A DNA stretch of 64,000 bases from the NCBI GenBank assembly GCA_003151275.1, contig PLXC01000013.1:120272-184271 (forward strand). Direction: 5' to 3'. The notes under the pieces are model-generated. The model was not told the origin of the DNA and made no database searches. It saw nothing but the letters and a program-made list of their open reading frames with translations. The DNA is from Candidatus Melainabacteria bacterium (lineage in GTDB: Bacteria; Cyanobacteriota; Vampirovibrionia; Obscuribacterales; Obscuribacteraceae). The translations under genes were made by a program, and so were the position numbers. This document shows positions 31,779-40,365 of the stretch, piece after piece; within the stretch, counting starts at the first letter, position 1, and each line of letters starts with the position of its first letter.

Positions 31779-32891
31779 TTATTGAGCCAGGGGCGGCTGA
31801 AGAGTATATGCAGGATATGTCGCGATGCGCAGCGCTTGTGGTTGAGGTCGGGCTGCCTGCATCATCTGCGTGTGACCGGGCGCGCTGTGCTTGTGACTTG
31901 GACGCGGCGCGAAATGGTTGTAATTGGCTGGTTGCGGGGCGGCGAATCCGCGCGACTGCATGTGGGTTTGGAACCCGCCTGGTGGAAGATTGTGCGCTGT
32001 TTGAGGACCATGCCATGAGCCGAAATAGGCTGGTGGCGCCGTCACTTGATTCTTGACGCGACTGCGAATTAGAGATTTTAATTGATCTTGTGGCAGCAGG
32101 CTCAGTGGGAATGGCGCTGGACCTGCTCCTTGTTGTTGTTGCGATGATTCCGTTTGTGGTGGGCGAATGATGTCGTTGCCTGTGTTTGACGGCACTGGCA
32201 CTGGAGGAGCGGCGATTTCGTCTGCGCTTGGATAACCGAGATCGGCCATGCGTTCTTCAGATGGAATCGCTGCTGGCGCTTGTGCTAGCAGTGCACCACC
32301 TTGGCGGATCATGCGCTCGCCCTGACGCGGTTGCCCGAGCCAATCATTGCTCTGCGTATTGGCTGCGACTTGAGGTTGAAATTGCATCGGTCTGCTGACC
32401 GTTCTTCTTGCCTGACGATTGACTCTAACTTGTCCAGGCACAGCGAGAACTTGGTTTGCCATCACACGAGGCGACGAGTAGCGAGCAAGAGAGGCGGCAT
32501 CATAAGTAGATATGGAGCGATCATAGGTGCGCGGCATTTCAGGCATTGGTTGAGCGCCAAACTCACTGATTTGACCAGAAAGATTCGCTTGTTGTGGGGC
32601 AGCCATGCGAGGCGTCTGGGAAAGCAATTCAAGCTCTAAGTCGCGCTTGCTAGGCAACTTCCTGCCCGGTACAAACGGGCGAAGCTTGACGCCGTAAGCT
32701 GTTTTGAGAGTCTGGTCGGGCTGTGCGCGTAATGCAGACAAAATGATTTTGCTGCGCTGCGCTTTGGCCGGCGCTTGGGTACTTGAAAGACTGGCTTTGA
32801 GAAAGTCGACGGTTCCGTTATCTTCCGCCTGTGCCGCACTTTGAGCGGCTAGGGGGAGACTTAAACTTACTAGGATTGCCGAGAATTTCAT
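31779..32891 (-). CDS. Secreted Pro/Gln-rich protein of unknown function
   Basis: The product is 370 residues with a signal peptide (MKFSAILVSLSLPLAAQSAA, then QAED). The rest is low-complexity, rich in Pro, Gln, Ala and Arg, without a predicted compact fold except possibly residues 25-75. Examples are PPVPVPSNTGNDIIRPPQTE and PRPSHKHSAPGHTQMMQAAR. An envelope or cell-surface disordered protein is the best description. A hairpin terminator follows at 31677-31698. Confidence 0.6.
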   Translation of the reverse strand: MKFSAILVSLSLPLAAQSAAQAEDNGTVDFLKASLSSTQAPAKAQRSKIILSALRAQPDQTLKTAYGVKLRPFVPGRKLPSKRDLELELLSQTPRMAAPQQANLSGQISEFGAQPMPEMPRTYDRSISTYDAASLARYSSPRVMANQVLAVPGQVRVNRQARRTVSRPMQFQPQVAANTQSNDWLGQPRQGERMIRQGGALLAQAPAAIPSEERMADLGYPSADEIAAPPVPVPSNTGNDIIRPPQTESSQQQQGAGPAPFPLSLLPQDQLKSLIRSRVKNQVTAPPAYFGSWHGPQTAHNLPPGGFQTHMQSRGFAAPQPANYNHFAPRPSHKHSAPGHTQMMQAARPQPQALRIATYPAYTLQPPLAQ

Positions 32892-33086
32892 TTATAAAAG
32901 GTATCCGTCGGTGGGTGCGACATCGATTTATTTGCCGAATTTGCCGGGTGCTTTCGGATTATGCCGAGCAGCTTGCTGCATAGGCTATCCTCGGATTCGA
33001 TGACTAAAGTCTATTTGAGCGACCATAGACTGTCACTGGGAGAAGTACGCATTAGACCGCCCGAAAAGCCTGATGGGCCCTAAAGG

Positions 33087-33104
33087 GTGGGGGAATTCCC
33101 CCAC
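33087..33104. terminator. Perfect 18-bp palindrome after the response-regulator gene
   Basis: GTGGGGGAATTCCCCCAC is fully self-complementary. It lies 20 bases past the stop of the minus-strand response regulator. It lacks a clear T-run, so it may terminate or protect the transcript end, or be a protein-binding site. Confidence 0.4.
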
Positions 33105-33123
33105 TGGCAACTGGTGGTTGTTA

Positions 33124-33810
33124 TCAGTCCCAAACGAGTCGATAGCCGACGCCGCGAACCGTGAGAATGTGTTTTGGCTGACTTGGATTTTCTTCTAACT
33201 TTTCGCGCAGATATCTAATGTGGACATCCACCGTTCTACTCTCGCCCAGGAAGTCTGAACCCCAGACTTGTGCGAAGAGCTGATCTCTCGTGAACACCCG
33301 GTTTGGATGCTTGGCCATAGCGGCGAGCAGCTCGAATTCCTTAAACGTGAGATCGATTTGTTGAGTGCCAACCATGACCGTGCGGCTGTCCATGTCGATC
33401 GCCAAATTGCCCAGCCGAATACCCTTGGGCTGAGACGGGGCCACTACTGGACTTTCACGCAAGTGGGCTTTGACTCGGGCGACTAGTTCGCGGATGCGAA
33501 CCGGTTTCGAGATATAGTCGTTGGCACCGAGTTCCAAACCGACAACTGTATCGATTTCGGAAGTTCGGGCTGTGAGCATGAGAATTGGAGTCTTCCTGTC
33601 ATTTGCCCGCACACGTCGACAGACCTCATATCCATCGAGCCCTGGCATCATTAGGTCAAGGATAATTAGGTCAGGCTTTTCGGACTCGATTAACTGCATG
33701 GCTTTGTGCCCATCGTGGGCCAGCAAAGTCGTGAACCCTTCCTGATTCAGGACATACTGAATCGAATTCGCGATTTCGACTTCATCATCAACTATAAGCA
33801 ACTTTTTCAT
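33124..33810 (-). CDS. OmpR/PhoB-type response regulator
   Basis: The product is 228 residues from ATG 33810 (MKKLLIVDDE). The receiver domain has the acidic pocket (VDDE), the phospho-acceptor in LIILDLMMPGLDGYEVCRR, the Thr switch (MLTART) and the Lys of ISKPVRI. The C-terminal half is an OmpR winged helix (DLTFKEFELLAAMAKHPNRV, RTVDVHIRYLREKLEENP, GVGYRLVWD). No cognate kinase is adjacent, so it is an orphan; the hybrid kinase at 47417 has its own receiver and Hpt modules. It diverges from the SpoIID-like gene with about 90 bp between, so it may control it. Confidence 0.92.
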   Translation of the reverse strand: MKKLLIVDDEVEIANSIQYVLNQEGFTTLLAHDGHKAMQLIESEKPDLIILDLMMPGLDGYEVCRRVRANDRKTPILMLTARTSEIDTVVGLELGANDYISKPVRIRELVARVKAHLRESPVVAPSQPKGIRLGNLAIDMDSRTVMVGTQQIDLTFKEFELLAAMAKHPNRVFTRDQLFAQVWGSDFLGESRTVDVHIRYLREKLEENPSQPKHILTVRGVGYRLVWD

Positions 33811-33899
33811 TTTCACTGTGCTGCGATCTTGACGCACCCTTCATAGTATCATCGACATTATGTAGCGGCTGAGTTAAGAGTCTGAGTTAAGAGATAGCG

Positions 33900-35189
33900 T
33901 TGGCATTCCCCTTCCGTGACAGTTTAATGCAAAGCTGCAGAACTCCGGCTTCATGGCAACGGTCAGTTTTTAGAATTGCCGTCATGCTTGGCATTCTTTT
34001 CTTCACAAATTATGTGCTCAGTTTGGACGCTGTGGCGGCAAAGAAGGCGCCTGTCAATACTGAGTATGACTTGCTGAGCAGGGTTAATTTTCCGCCGTAT
34101 CCTCCGAACATGCGTTACCCAGTGCGGGTTGGCATTGGCAACCGCAAAGGCTCGACGCGGATTGCAGTGTGGGCTCCAGGGGCAGTGTTTGTCGATTTCA
34201 AGCCGATTTTTCTTTTGCAACCGGGGTTGGTATATCAGATAGCCAATGGGCGTATCACTGAATATGCTACTGGGCGCAGCTGCGCTTTGCCTGTCGATAA
34301 GCGAACGCGGATTGCCTCTCGGGATTATCAGGTTTGGTGTGACAGCAAGTGGTGGCGTGGGTCGCTGGAAATAATCCATTTCCAAAATTCATTAACCGTG
34401 ATCAATTTGCTTGATTTGGAGAATTATTTGATGGGCGTTGTGCCCTCTGAAATGCCCTCAAGCTGGCATCTGGAAGCTTTGAAAGCACAGGCTGTGGCGG
34501 CGCGCAGCTACGCCACGGCGCACCTGGGCGCCGGATCCAAGTGGTTTAAGAGCGAAGGATATGACGTAGTTCCTGATGTTCGAGATCAAGCTTATAAGGG
34601 ACGCGCAGCTGAAGCTCGTAGCACCGACAGGGCGATTGCCGAAACCCAAGGCATAATCTTGAAAGATTCGGGCAAAGTGAAACCCGGATTCTACAGAGCA
34701 TGGGTGGGCGATTTCTACGAGAATCTTAATATCCGCACGAAAGCCGTGCCGACCGTCACGTTGGAGAAATTGACCGGTGTTCATCAAATCGTCGGCGTCA
34801 CTGTAAAGCAGTGGGACGCTAATGCCAATGCTCACAGCATTCAGGTGTTGGGCGCCAAGAACTCTAAGGAGGTTTACGGAATCGAGTTGGCTAAGCGATT
34901 GGGATTCACCACCGCTGGTATCATCGACGTCAGGGAGTCTGGACCGAATTGGGTGTTCACTTATCGTGGACCGGGGAACGGATCCCGCGGTCTGAGCCAA
35001 CATGGCGCCGACATGCTTGCGGGCCGTGGCTGGAATTTCGAACAGATACTTAGGCAGTATTATCAAGATCCCGACGGAAGGTTGCGCCTGGATTATATGG
35101 ACGGATACAAAGCTGCTTCAGCGTTCAGACCGCGCCCGATGCCAATTAAGGAAACTCCGACCGAACCTACCCCATCTGAAACAGAGTAA
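33900..35189 (+). CDS. SpoIID/LytB-domain protein (likely peptidoglycan-acting)
   Basis: The product is 429 residues from TTG 33900; an ATG at 33927 is an alternative. It has a signal/anchor helix (FRIAVMLGILFFTNYVLSLD). The SpoIID domain spans about 160-400: VINLLDLENYLMGVVPSEMP, SSWHLEALKAQAVAARSYAT, and near the end GPGNGSRGLSQHGADMLAGR. SpoIID proteins cleave denuded glycan strands as lytic transglycosylases in sporulating Firmicutes; homologues also occur in Cyanobacteria and relatives for wall remodelling. It is followed two bases later by a TPR membrane protein, so they form an operon. Confidence 0.88.
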   Translation: MAFPFRDSLMQSCRTPASWQRSVFRIAVMLGILFFTNYVLSLDAVAAKKAPVNTEYDLLSRVNFPPYPPNMRYPVRVGIGNRKGSTRIAVWAPGAVFVDFKPIFLLQPGLVYQIANGRITEYATGRSCALPVDKRTRIASRDYQVWCDSKWWRGSLEIIHFQNSLTVINLLDLENYLMGVVPSEMPSSWHLEALKAQAVAARSYATAHLGAGSKWFKSEGYDVVPDVRDQAYKGRAAEARSTDRAIAETQGIILKDSGKVKPGFYRAWVGDFYENLNIRTKAVPTVTLEKLTGVHQIVGVTVKQWDANANAHSIQVLGAKNSKEVYGIELAKRLGFTTAGIIDVRESGPNWVFTYRGPGNGSRGLSQHGADMLAGRGWNFEQILRQYYQDPDGRLRLDYMDGYKAASAFRPRPMPIKETPTEPTPSETE

Positions 35190-35191
35190 AA

Positions 35192-36004
35192 ATGTCAGAA
35201 GAACACCATATCAAGACCGATTTCATGGACAGACAAGCCCGTGAAAGTGCGACTCCATTTATGCAAAAGTTTCCAGTGCGAGTGATGATGGTATTGCTTG
35301 CGGTTGGTATCTTATATGGTGGCTACAATCTCGTCATGTATTGCATGAATCTGGAGAAGAACCAGGCGATAAATAACGTTGGTGTCACACTGCAGGAGCC
35401 TGATTTGCAAGACGGAGTAGCCCGTGTTGACGTCACTATCTCTAATTTAAACGCTGTTCCCGTGGATCACATTCAATTCAAATATACTATTAATGGACCG
35501 GATGGAAACGCGGCTGCGACGGGTTTGGTAGCCATTCCTGAACTGATACCAACGGGTGCGTCAAGAACTTTTCGGCACGTCAAGCTGGGACCTTTGCAAG
35601 GCGAGGCGGCTCGCATGAAGGCTGAACTCGTAGACCTCAAGGTTGGACCGAAGTCGACTCTGCCAGCCGGTTTAGACAGTCGCTTCACAGAAATTTTGAC
35701 CCTGAAGCCTGCTGAATCCATTCCCGCGTTCACAGAATTCGTTGGTCAGGCTCCAAACTTTGCTCCCGGTTTTATCGGGCTCGGTCGTGCTTATCTCGCC
35801 GACGGTAATGACAGCAAAGCGCGCGATGCTTTTGAAAAGGCCGTCAAGCTGGATCCCAAAAGTGCTGATGCCCATTACGCATTGGGCTTAGCTTTGCTCG
35901 GCAAAAACGCTCGTGCCACGGCCGAGAAAGAAATTGGTATCGCCTATGATCTGGCGCCAAACGATCCTGACATTCAGAAGACAATCTCAGAAAACCGTAA
36001 GTAG
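35192..36004 (+). CDS. Membrane-anchored protein with FxLYD-like domain and TPRs
   Basis: The product is 270 residues, starting two bases after the SpoIID stop. A single span (VRVMMVLLAVGILYGGYNLV) follows a 25-residue cytoplasmic tail. Residues 65-165 are a beta-sandwich-like segment (VARVDVTISNLNAVPVDHIQ), similar to FxLYD/DUF3426-type extracytoplasmic domains. Two or three TPR units close the protein (FIGLGRAYLADGNDSKARDA, YALGLALLGKNARATAEKEI). Coupling to the SpoIID-like gene suggests it holds wall-remodelling partners. Confidence 0.75.
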   Translation: MSEEHHIKTDFMDRQARESATPFMQKFPVRVMMVLLAVGILYGGYNLVMYCMNLEKNQAINNVGVTLQEPDLQDGVARVDVTISNLNAVPVDHIQFKYTINGPDGNAAATGLVAIPELIPTGASRTFRHVKLGPLQGEAARMKAELVDLKVGPKSTLPAGLDSRFTEILTLKPAESIPAFTEFVGQAPNFAPGFIGLGRAYLADGNDSKARDAFEKAVKLDPKSADAHYALGLALLGKNARATAEKEIGIAYDLAPNDPDIQKTISENRK

Positions 36005-36065
36005 ATTGCTCTGAAAATTGTGGCGGGCAGCGCACCGCAAACCTTTACGAGTCGACGTCGACCCG

Positions 36066-36878
36066 TTATTTTTTCTTGGGGCGTGTTTGTTTGTTGATTG
36101 ATTCGCTCAGTCCCTCGAACAGCTCTAACACATCGTCAGAATTTTTATCTTTAGTTACTTCGGCGACTGTTTGAACACGCTTGTATCCTGTTGGTGCTTG
36201 AAATTCTGCAAGAGAAATCTCTGCGCTACGGCACGATGTCGTGCGTAGCATTTGTTGTGTCTCCTTACTTACGTTTTTGTATTTGAAATCTAAAGGCAGT
36301 CCCTTCTGCGGCAAGCCGTAAAATCGCGCAATTGTTTCGCAAATTGCAGAGGGAAATTGATCGCTGACTACATAAGTTGCGCTAGTAACCGCGCCTCTGT
36401 CAGAAAGTCCTGTTTTCCAGCCGTCATATGCTTTCTTTGCCAACCAGTCAGGCGTTTCATAGTTGCAAATTTTCAGACCATTCAAGAGGTCGCGGTTTTT
36501 AAGTTTCAGTGGAATTTCCGAGTAGACTACGCCAGAAGCGGTGGCTATGGATGTGCTGAACGAATTGACAAAATTTTTCGCTTTACACTCATACATTTTC
36601 TTAGATCGAGTGTTGAAAAGTTTGACGTCAAAATCAGGTGCGATTGTAAGAATCATCACGGATGTTTTTTTAGTCGTCAGCCTCATCGCTATTGGCGATA
36701 CATAGATGGTTTGATCACCAATTAGGGTCGAACTTTGATTCAAGATCCAACCGTGCTGCAATGAATGACTATCTATAGGCTTGGCAAACACGGGTGCGCA
36801 GCCAGAAGTGACCGCGATGTTCGCTGCCGTGGCCAACACGAATTTTACGGAAAACTTGCGCACCACACTTATGTCCAA
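36066..36878 (-). CDS. Exported protein of unknown function
   Basis: The product is 270 residues. The frame starts at TTG 36878, immediately after the TAG of the upstream TPR gene; GTGs at codons 5 and 6 are alternatives. It has a signal peptide (VKFVLATAANIAVTSGCAPV, then FAKP). The mature part is alpha/beta with paired Cys residues (KMYECKAKNF, LKICNYETPD). The end is charged (KQTRPKKK). No family is recognised, although the size and strand pattern vaguely recall lipoprotein carriers. Its zero spacing from the TPR gene implies co-expression. Confidence 0.6.
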   Translation of the reverse strand: MDISVVRKFSVKFVLATAANIAVTSGCAPVFAKPIDSHSLQHGWILNQSSTLIGDQTIYVSPIAMRLTTKKTSVMILTIAPDFDVKLFNTRSKKMYECKAKNFVNSFSTSIATASGVVYSEIPLKLKNRDLLNGLKICNYETPDWLAKKAYDGWKTGLSDRGAVTSATYVVSDQFPSAICETIARFYGLPQKGLPLDFKYKNVSKETQQMLRTTSCRSAEISLAEFQAPTGYKRVQTVAEVTKDKNSDDVLELFEGLSESINKQTRPKKK

Positions 36879-37922
36879 CTAAGCACGGAAGCCCGTCATC
36901 GTCACAGTGAAATCTTGCACCGTCGTTTTTGGTGAACCATCGTGATGTGCATACAGCTGCTGAATTTTGCGTGTAAGTGATTGCACCGTGTTTGTGTGCT
37001 TACCATAGGAATTTTCGTAGATTGAAAGCACACGTGTATAGAACGGCTCACCTTCGTCTTTTCGATTCATCTGGGTGTACAAGTCGCCCAATTTCAATAG
37101 GCAACTAGCGACGCTCAGTCCATCCGGTCCATGGATAGTTTCAAGAATCGTTAGTTGACGCGTTAGAACAAATGCGGCTAGATCTAGACGATTCTGAGCT
37201 TGATAGACCGTCGCGAGATCCTGTAAGGTGCTGCTTACTTCGACGCCGTAGGCGCCGAAATTGATTTCTTCGATGGTCAGAGCGCGCAGGTAAATATTTT
37301 CCGCGGCTGGATAAGCATTCTGCCGAACATAGCATTCGGCAAGGCGTTTAAGTGTGAATGAAATGACCAGATCATCGCTTTTCAGAGCATCTTCTTGCAA
37401 AGCGAGCAGATATCTGTATATGGATTCGGCCTTTTCTGGCGCGTCGCAATTTTCGTAAATGCTGGCCAACTGATCGATTGTTCTTACTAATAAGCTGTCG
37501 TTGGGTGCTAAATTCCTAGCCCGGAATTCTACCAATCTACGCACCAATGGCTCGGCTTGCGGATACTTACCGCGGTTGCAATAAAACCATGCTAGCTCTT
37601 CTAGGCTGCGTTCCAGGCTGCCGTCAACGGCGCCCAAAGACTGCTCACTAACTTCCAGAGCTTGGATGAAAAGTCTTTCGGCTTCTTCGCAGCGTCCTTG
37701 TTCTAGATACTGCAAGGCAAGTTTAGAAATACTTGTGCTTTCGCTTTGAACTTCAGCTTTGTAAAAGTTGTCTTGTTCCCACTGGGTAATGGGTCCTGAT
37801 GGTTGGAAGGCCATCTTGTCCATCTGTGCTTGCGTGGATGCCGGGATCTTAGTGCGATAAGTCACCTCGCCATCAGCCGAAGAAGTTTTCTTCTTGGTCA
37901 GGCTCGAGATCGTGTTAGTCAT
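36879..37922 (-). CDS. Kinesin-light-chain-like TPR protein
   Basis: The product is 347 residues, with no signal peptide. From about residue 65 to 330 there are six 42-residue TPR units of the kinesin-light-chain (TPR_12) type, with repeated A-x-x-x-Y/F-x-R-A-L-x-I/V-x-E signatures (EAERLFIQALEVSEQSLGAV, PAAENIYLRALTIEEINFG, GEPFYTRVLSIYENSYGKHT). A cytoplasmic scaffold is likely. The following exported-protein gene abuts it. Confidence 0.8.
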   Translation of the reverse strand: MTNTISSLTKKKTSSADGEVTYRTKIPASTQAQMDKMAFQPSGPITQWEQDNFYKAEVQSESTSISKLALQYLEQGRCEEAERLFIQALEVSEQSLGAVDGSLERSLEELAWFYCNRGKYPQAEPLVRRLVEFRARNLAPNDSLLVRTIDQLASIYENCDAPEKAESIYRYLLALQEDALKSDDLVISFTLKRLAECYVRQNAYPAAENIYLRALTIEEINFGAYGVEVSSTLQDLATVYQAQNRLDLAAFVLTRQLTILETIHGPDGLSVASCLLKLGDLYTQMNRKDEGEPFYTRVLSIYENSYGKHTNTVQSLTRKIQQLYAHHDGSPKTTVQDFTVTMTGFRA

Positions 37923-38510
37923 TACTATGCCCTTATACGACAGCCAGCGGGACGCGGCTGAGGTCGCGTTCCAGATCTATTGCTTGGACGTTTATATTGG
38001 AGTAAAAACTAACTTGTGGCAAGTGGTGATCTTCCCACCCGTGCCGTGAATGCCTTATCCCGTCAGGATCGTGAAGTGGCAATTTCGTTGTAATAAAACA
38101 AAATTACCTAATCGTAAGGTTTCAACTTGTTCTGATAACGCTCCAATCCGATATGCAGTACCTACGATGAGGGATGCCGGTCCGTTTGTATGTGCGAATA
38201 AAGTGGCAAGTGAAAGGACCGGCCAGCATGTATTGTGCCCTCGGTTTCTTCAAAGATTTACTGGTTCGATGCCGGGGCAATGCTACACATTGTTCGAAAA
38301 TCCAACACTTTTCGCAACGACCTTGGGCTGTGAGTTGAGTTGGTTGTGCGGTACTAGATGTGGTGCTCATCGCTAAATCAAATTCTGATGCTCGAACCGG
38401 CCTTCTCTTCTGCTTGCGTTCCAGGTACCGAGCACGGCATGAATAGCAAAATGTGTAGAAATCAGACATAATTAGCTTGGACAATAGAGTCGAGATCGGT
38501 AACAAAACGG
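37923..38510. other. Gene-poor 590-bp stretch
   Basis: No strongly supported gene. A minus-strand frame starting at ATG 38469 and ending at 38122 encodes about 115 residues with two C-x-x-C pairs (CYSC, CEKC), but it has no ribosome binding site and overlaps an equally long plus-strand frame, so I do not call it. No RNA or repeat is recognised. The region probably carries the promoters of the TPR gene (minus) and the small membrane genes (plus). Confidence 0.4.
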
Positions 38511-38669
38511 ATGAGTGATCCAAGTCGTAATTTCGCCAATGGCTCAGAGGCGAACGTTTCCGGCGTAGTGCAATTGTTCGTTATTATGTTCACCTTCGCT
38601 TCCTTATTCATCATGGCACACATTGCGTGGCGTATTACAATCCTTCGTCTCCGAGACAAGCCTGCCTGA
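38511..38669 (+). CDS. Small membrane protein, 52 residues
   Basis: ATG 38511 to TGA 38669. The polar N-terminus (SDPSRNFANGSEANVSG) is followed by one hydrophobic span (VVQLFVIMFTFASLFIMAHI) and a basic tail (AWRITILRLRDKP). The charge asymmetry predicts an N-out, C-in single-span protein. Three bases after the stop comes the AGGAGAGG of the next small gene, so the two are a tandem pair. No family is recognised. The length makes it easy to overlook in automated annotation. Confidence 0.55.
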   Translation: MSDPSRNFANGSEANVSGVVQLFVIMFTFASLFIMAHIAWRITILRLRDKPA

Positions 38670-38686
38670 TCAAGGAGAGGACTTTT

Positions 38687-38806
38687 TTGCCCTATATATT
38701 TGTGCTTGTTGGTTTGTTTCCATTAGGTTTTGCATTTTGGGCTTTGATTGACTTGTGGAAGATAAAAAATCGACGCTCAGATCTCCTAGCCGATCGTCTG
38801 AATTGA
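38687..38806 (+). CDS. Small membrane protein, 39 residues
   Basis: TTG 38687 to TGA 38806, six bases after a strong AGGAGAGG (38673-38680). The product is one hydrophobic helix (YIFVLVGLFPLGFAFWALID) followed by a basic tail (LWKIKNRRSDLLADRLN). It pairs with the 52-residue gene just upstream. Its size and shape resemble accessory subunits of membrane complexes, but no complex genes are nearby. Confidence 0.55.
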   Translation: MPYIFVLVGLFPLGFAFWALIDLWKIKNRRSDLLADRLN

Positions 38807-38994
38807 AACGGTGTTTAGCTGAATTTTTTTATAACGCGTCATGTCTGAAATTTTGATTGTCACTAAATCGTCACGCAGCTGCAAATACTATCAAGACTTA
38901 CCCGACCCGAAAAGACTTGATCATGGCGCGTCCGCGCCCGCCCCAGCTCCTTGGAGCACATGGGGTCACCCCCGATGTTTACTAATTTAAAACC

Positions 38995-40245
38995 ATGACA
39001 AAACTCGAGCAAACTAACGATGCAGCACGTCCGCGCGAAAATGATGGACTGAATTTTCAACGCGCGATCAGTAAAGACGATTGGGAACAGCATAGTAGTA
39101 ACAGAACGAAACAGCCCGGCTCGGACTTACCAAGTACGCTCACGTTCGACGATACTATATATGGTGTCCATGCGAACCCGGCTTTAAACAAAACCGCGGC
39201 CGACCTGCGACACGATGTCTCCATTCTTGAACATTCACGAAAAGGAGGCGAGCAATATAACGAGGCCCTGACTGAATTACATGCTGATGAAGCTCAGCTG
39301 AAGAAAGATGTGTTCTCGCTAAAGGACAAGTCTTCGGATTTTCAAAGTTTTTCAGGAGTGATGAATCAATACCACGATGAGCTCAAGAGTGTTGCAACAG
39401 AACTCTGGCACATGGGCCTTAAATCCGAGGCATCGCAAACAACGGCATACTACCCGTTAAGCCACTATGAACATGAGTTCAAAGAACGCGCCAAGCATGG
39501 CGATGGTGGCTCATCTGGTGGCAGCGGCGGTGATAATCCGACGCCCAAGCCTCCAACTGTACCACCCGGCGGCGACACTGGCGGTACTAAGCCACCAACT
39601 GGTGCGACTGCTTTCACTGGCTTAGATAATGCGAACAACGAGAAACCCAATATTAAGCCCGGAGAGATCGGTGGTAGCGGCGGGATAACATCAATCAGTG
39701 CCGACCAGAATGGGAATGACTCGCTGAATTTCAGCATGTCAGGCGCCGCATGGGGCGATGGTCTCTGGCTTACGAGCGTTAAAAATCCCGTCACAGCGCA
39801 AAACAAAGACTTCAAAGTGCAGCTCGATACAACCTTTTCTATGACCGCTTCTCAGCTTGCGAACAACCATGAAATAGAAAAAGACATAGCTGGACCTTGG
39901 GGAATCGCGGGAACTGAAATCAACACGAAAACAGGTCAGGTTGATTTCTGGAATGCTGCAGGATCAAAATGGGTAAATGTTGGTTCCCTTGGTCCCTTAG
40001 AAGCGAACAAGAAGTACGATCTTCAATTAAACGTCACTTCAATGGGCAATCCCGACTCCGGAACTTTTTCATACGATAATTACTCTTTGAATGGTCAGAA
40101 ACTGAATGCTTCGCAAAACACTTTCCATGACAAGAACCTCGGATGGGCGCCTGGTCTCTACATCCAAACACAGTTGGATTTGCCAGGAAAACCGACGGGA
40201 GCAGCCGGAATGACAGAAAGTAATCAAACTTTTTACGTGAGCTAG
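38995..40245 (+). CDS. Protein with helical N-terminus and lectin-like C-terminus
   Basis: The product is 416 residues, without a signal peptide. Residues 70-165 form helices (TAADLRHDVSILEHSRKGGE). A Gly/Pro/Thr-rich linker covers 165-215. The last 190 residues are beta-rich with alternating aromatic and Asp/Asn residues (FKVQLDTTFSMTASQLANNH, YDLQLNVTSMGNPDSGTFSY), resembling a laminin-G/concanavalin-like jelly roll of the kind used for sugar binding. No catalytic residues can be assigned. Secretion would have to be by a non-Sec route if it is exported. Confidence 0.65.
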   Translation: MTKLEQTNDAARPRENDGLNFQRAISKDDWEQHSSNRTKQPGSDLPSTLTFDDTIYGVHANPALNKTAADLRHDVSILEHSRKGGEQYNEALTELHADEAQLKKDVFSLKDKSSDFQSFSGVMNQYHDELKSVATELWHMGLKSEASQTTAYYPLSHYEHEFKERAKHGDGGSSGGSGGDNPTPKPPTVPPGGDTGGTKPPTGATAFTGLDNANNEKPNIKPGEIGGSGGITSISADQNGNDSLNFSMSGAAWGDGLWLTSVKNPVTAQNKDFKVQLDTTFSMTASQLANNHEIEKDIAGPWGIAGTEINTKTGQVDFWNAAGSKWVNVGSLGPLEANKKYDLQLNVTSMGNPDSGTFSYDNYSLNGQKLNASQNTFHDKNLGWAPGLYIQTQLDLPGKPTGAAGMTESNQTFYVS

Positions 40246-40270
40246 TTACGGTAATCGATCCATAGTCACG

Positions 40271-40362
40271 CATCGAGGCGGGACTGGATCAAGGCGCGAC
40301 TGGAGTCCCGCGCACCATTTCGATGGTTGTGAAATGGAGCGCGACTGTCCACAGTCGCGATG
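40271..40362. repeat. Inverted pair of GAAATGGAGCGCG dispersed repeats (copies 2 and 3)
   Basis: The minus-strand copy (about 40271-40321) and plus-strand copy (40331-40362) share GAAATGG(A/T)GCGCG with the unit at 31711-31749. GCGACTGTCCACAGTCGC (40341-40358) is a perfect 8-bp stem with a two-base loop, and GCGGGACT...AGTCCCGC forms a second stem. The pair fills the gap between two convergent genes and probably acts as a bidirectional terminator. Confidence 0.6.
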
Positions 40363-40365
40363 CTA

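Noticed and set aside
38122..38469. Minus-strand gene for a small CxxC protein
   Set aside because: Two C-x-x-C pairs are suggestive, but there is no ribosome binding site, the composition is irregular, and a plus-strand frame of similar length overlaps it.
38820..38994. Riboswitch-like leader before the lectin-like gene
   Set aside because: There are GC-rich short hairpins (for example GGGGTCACCCCC), but they match no riboswitch consensus I know.
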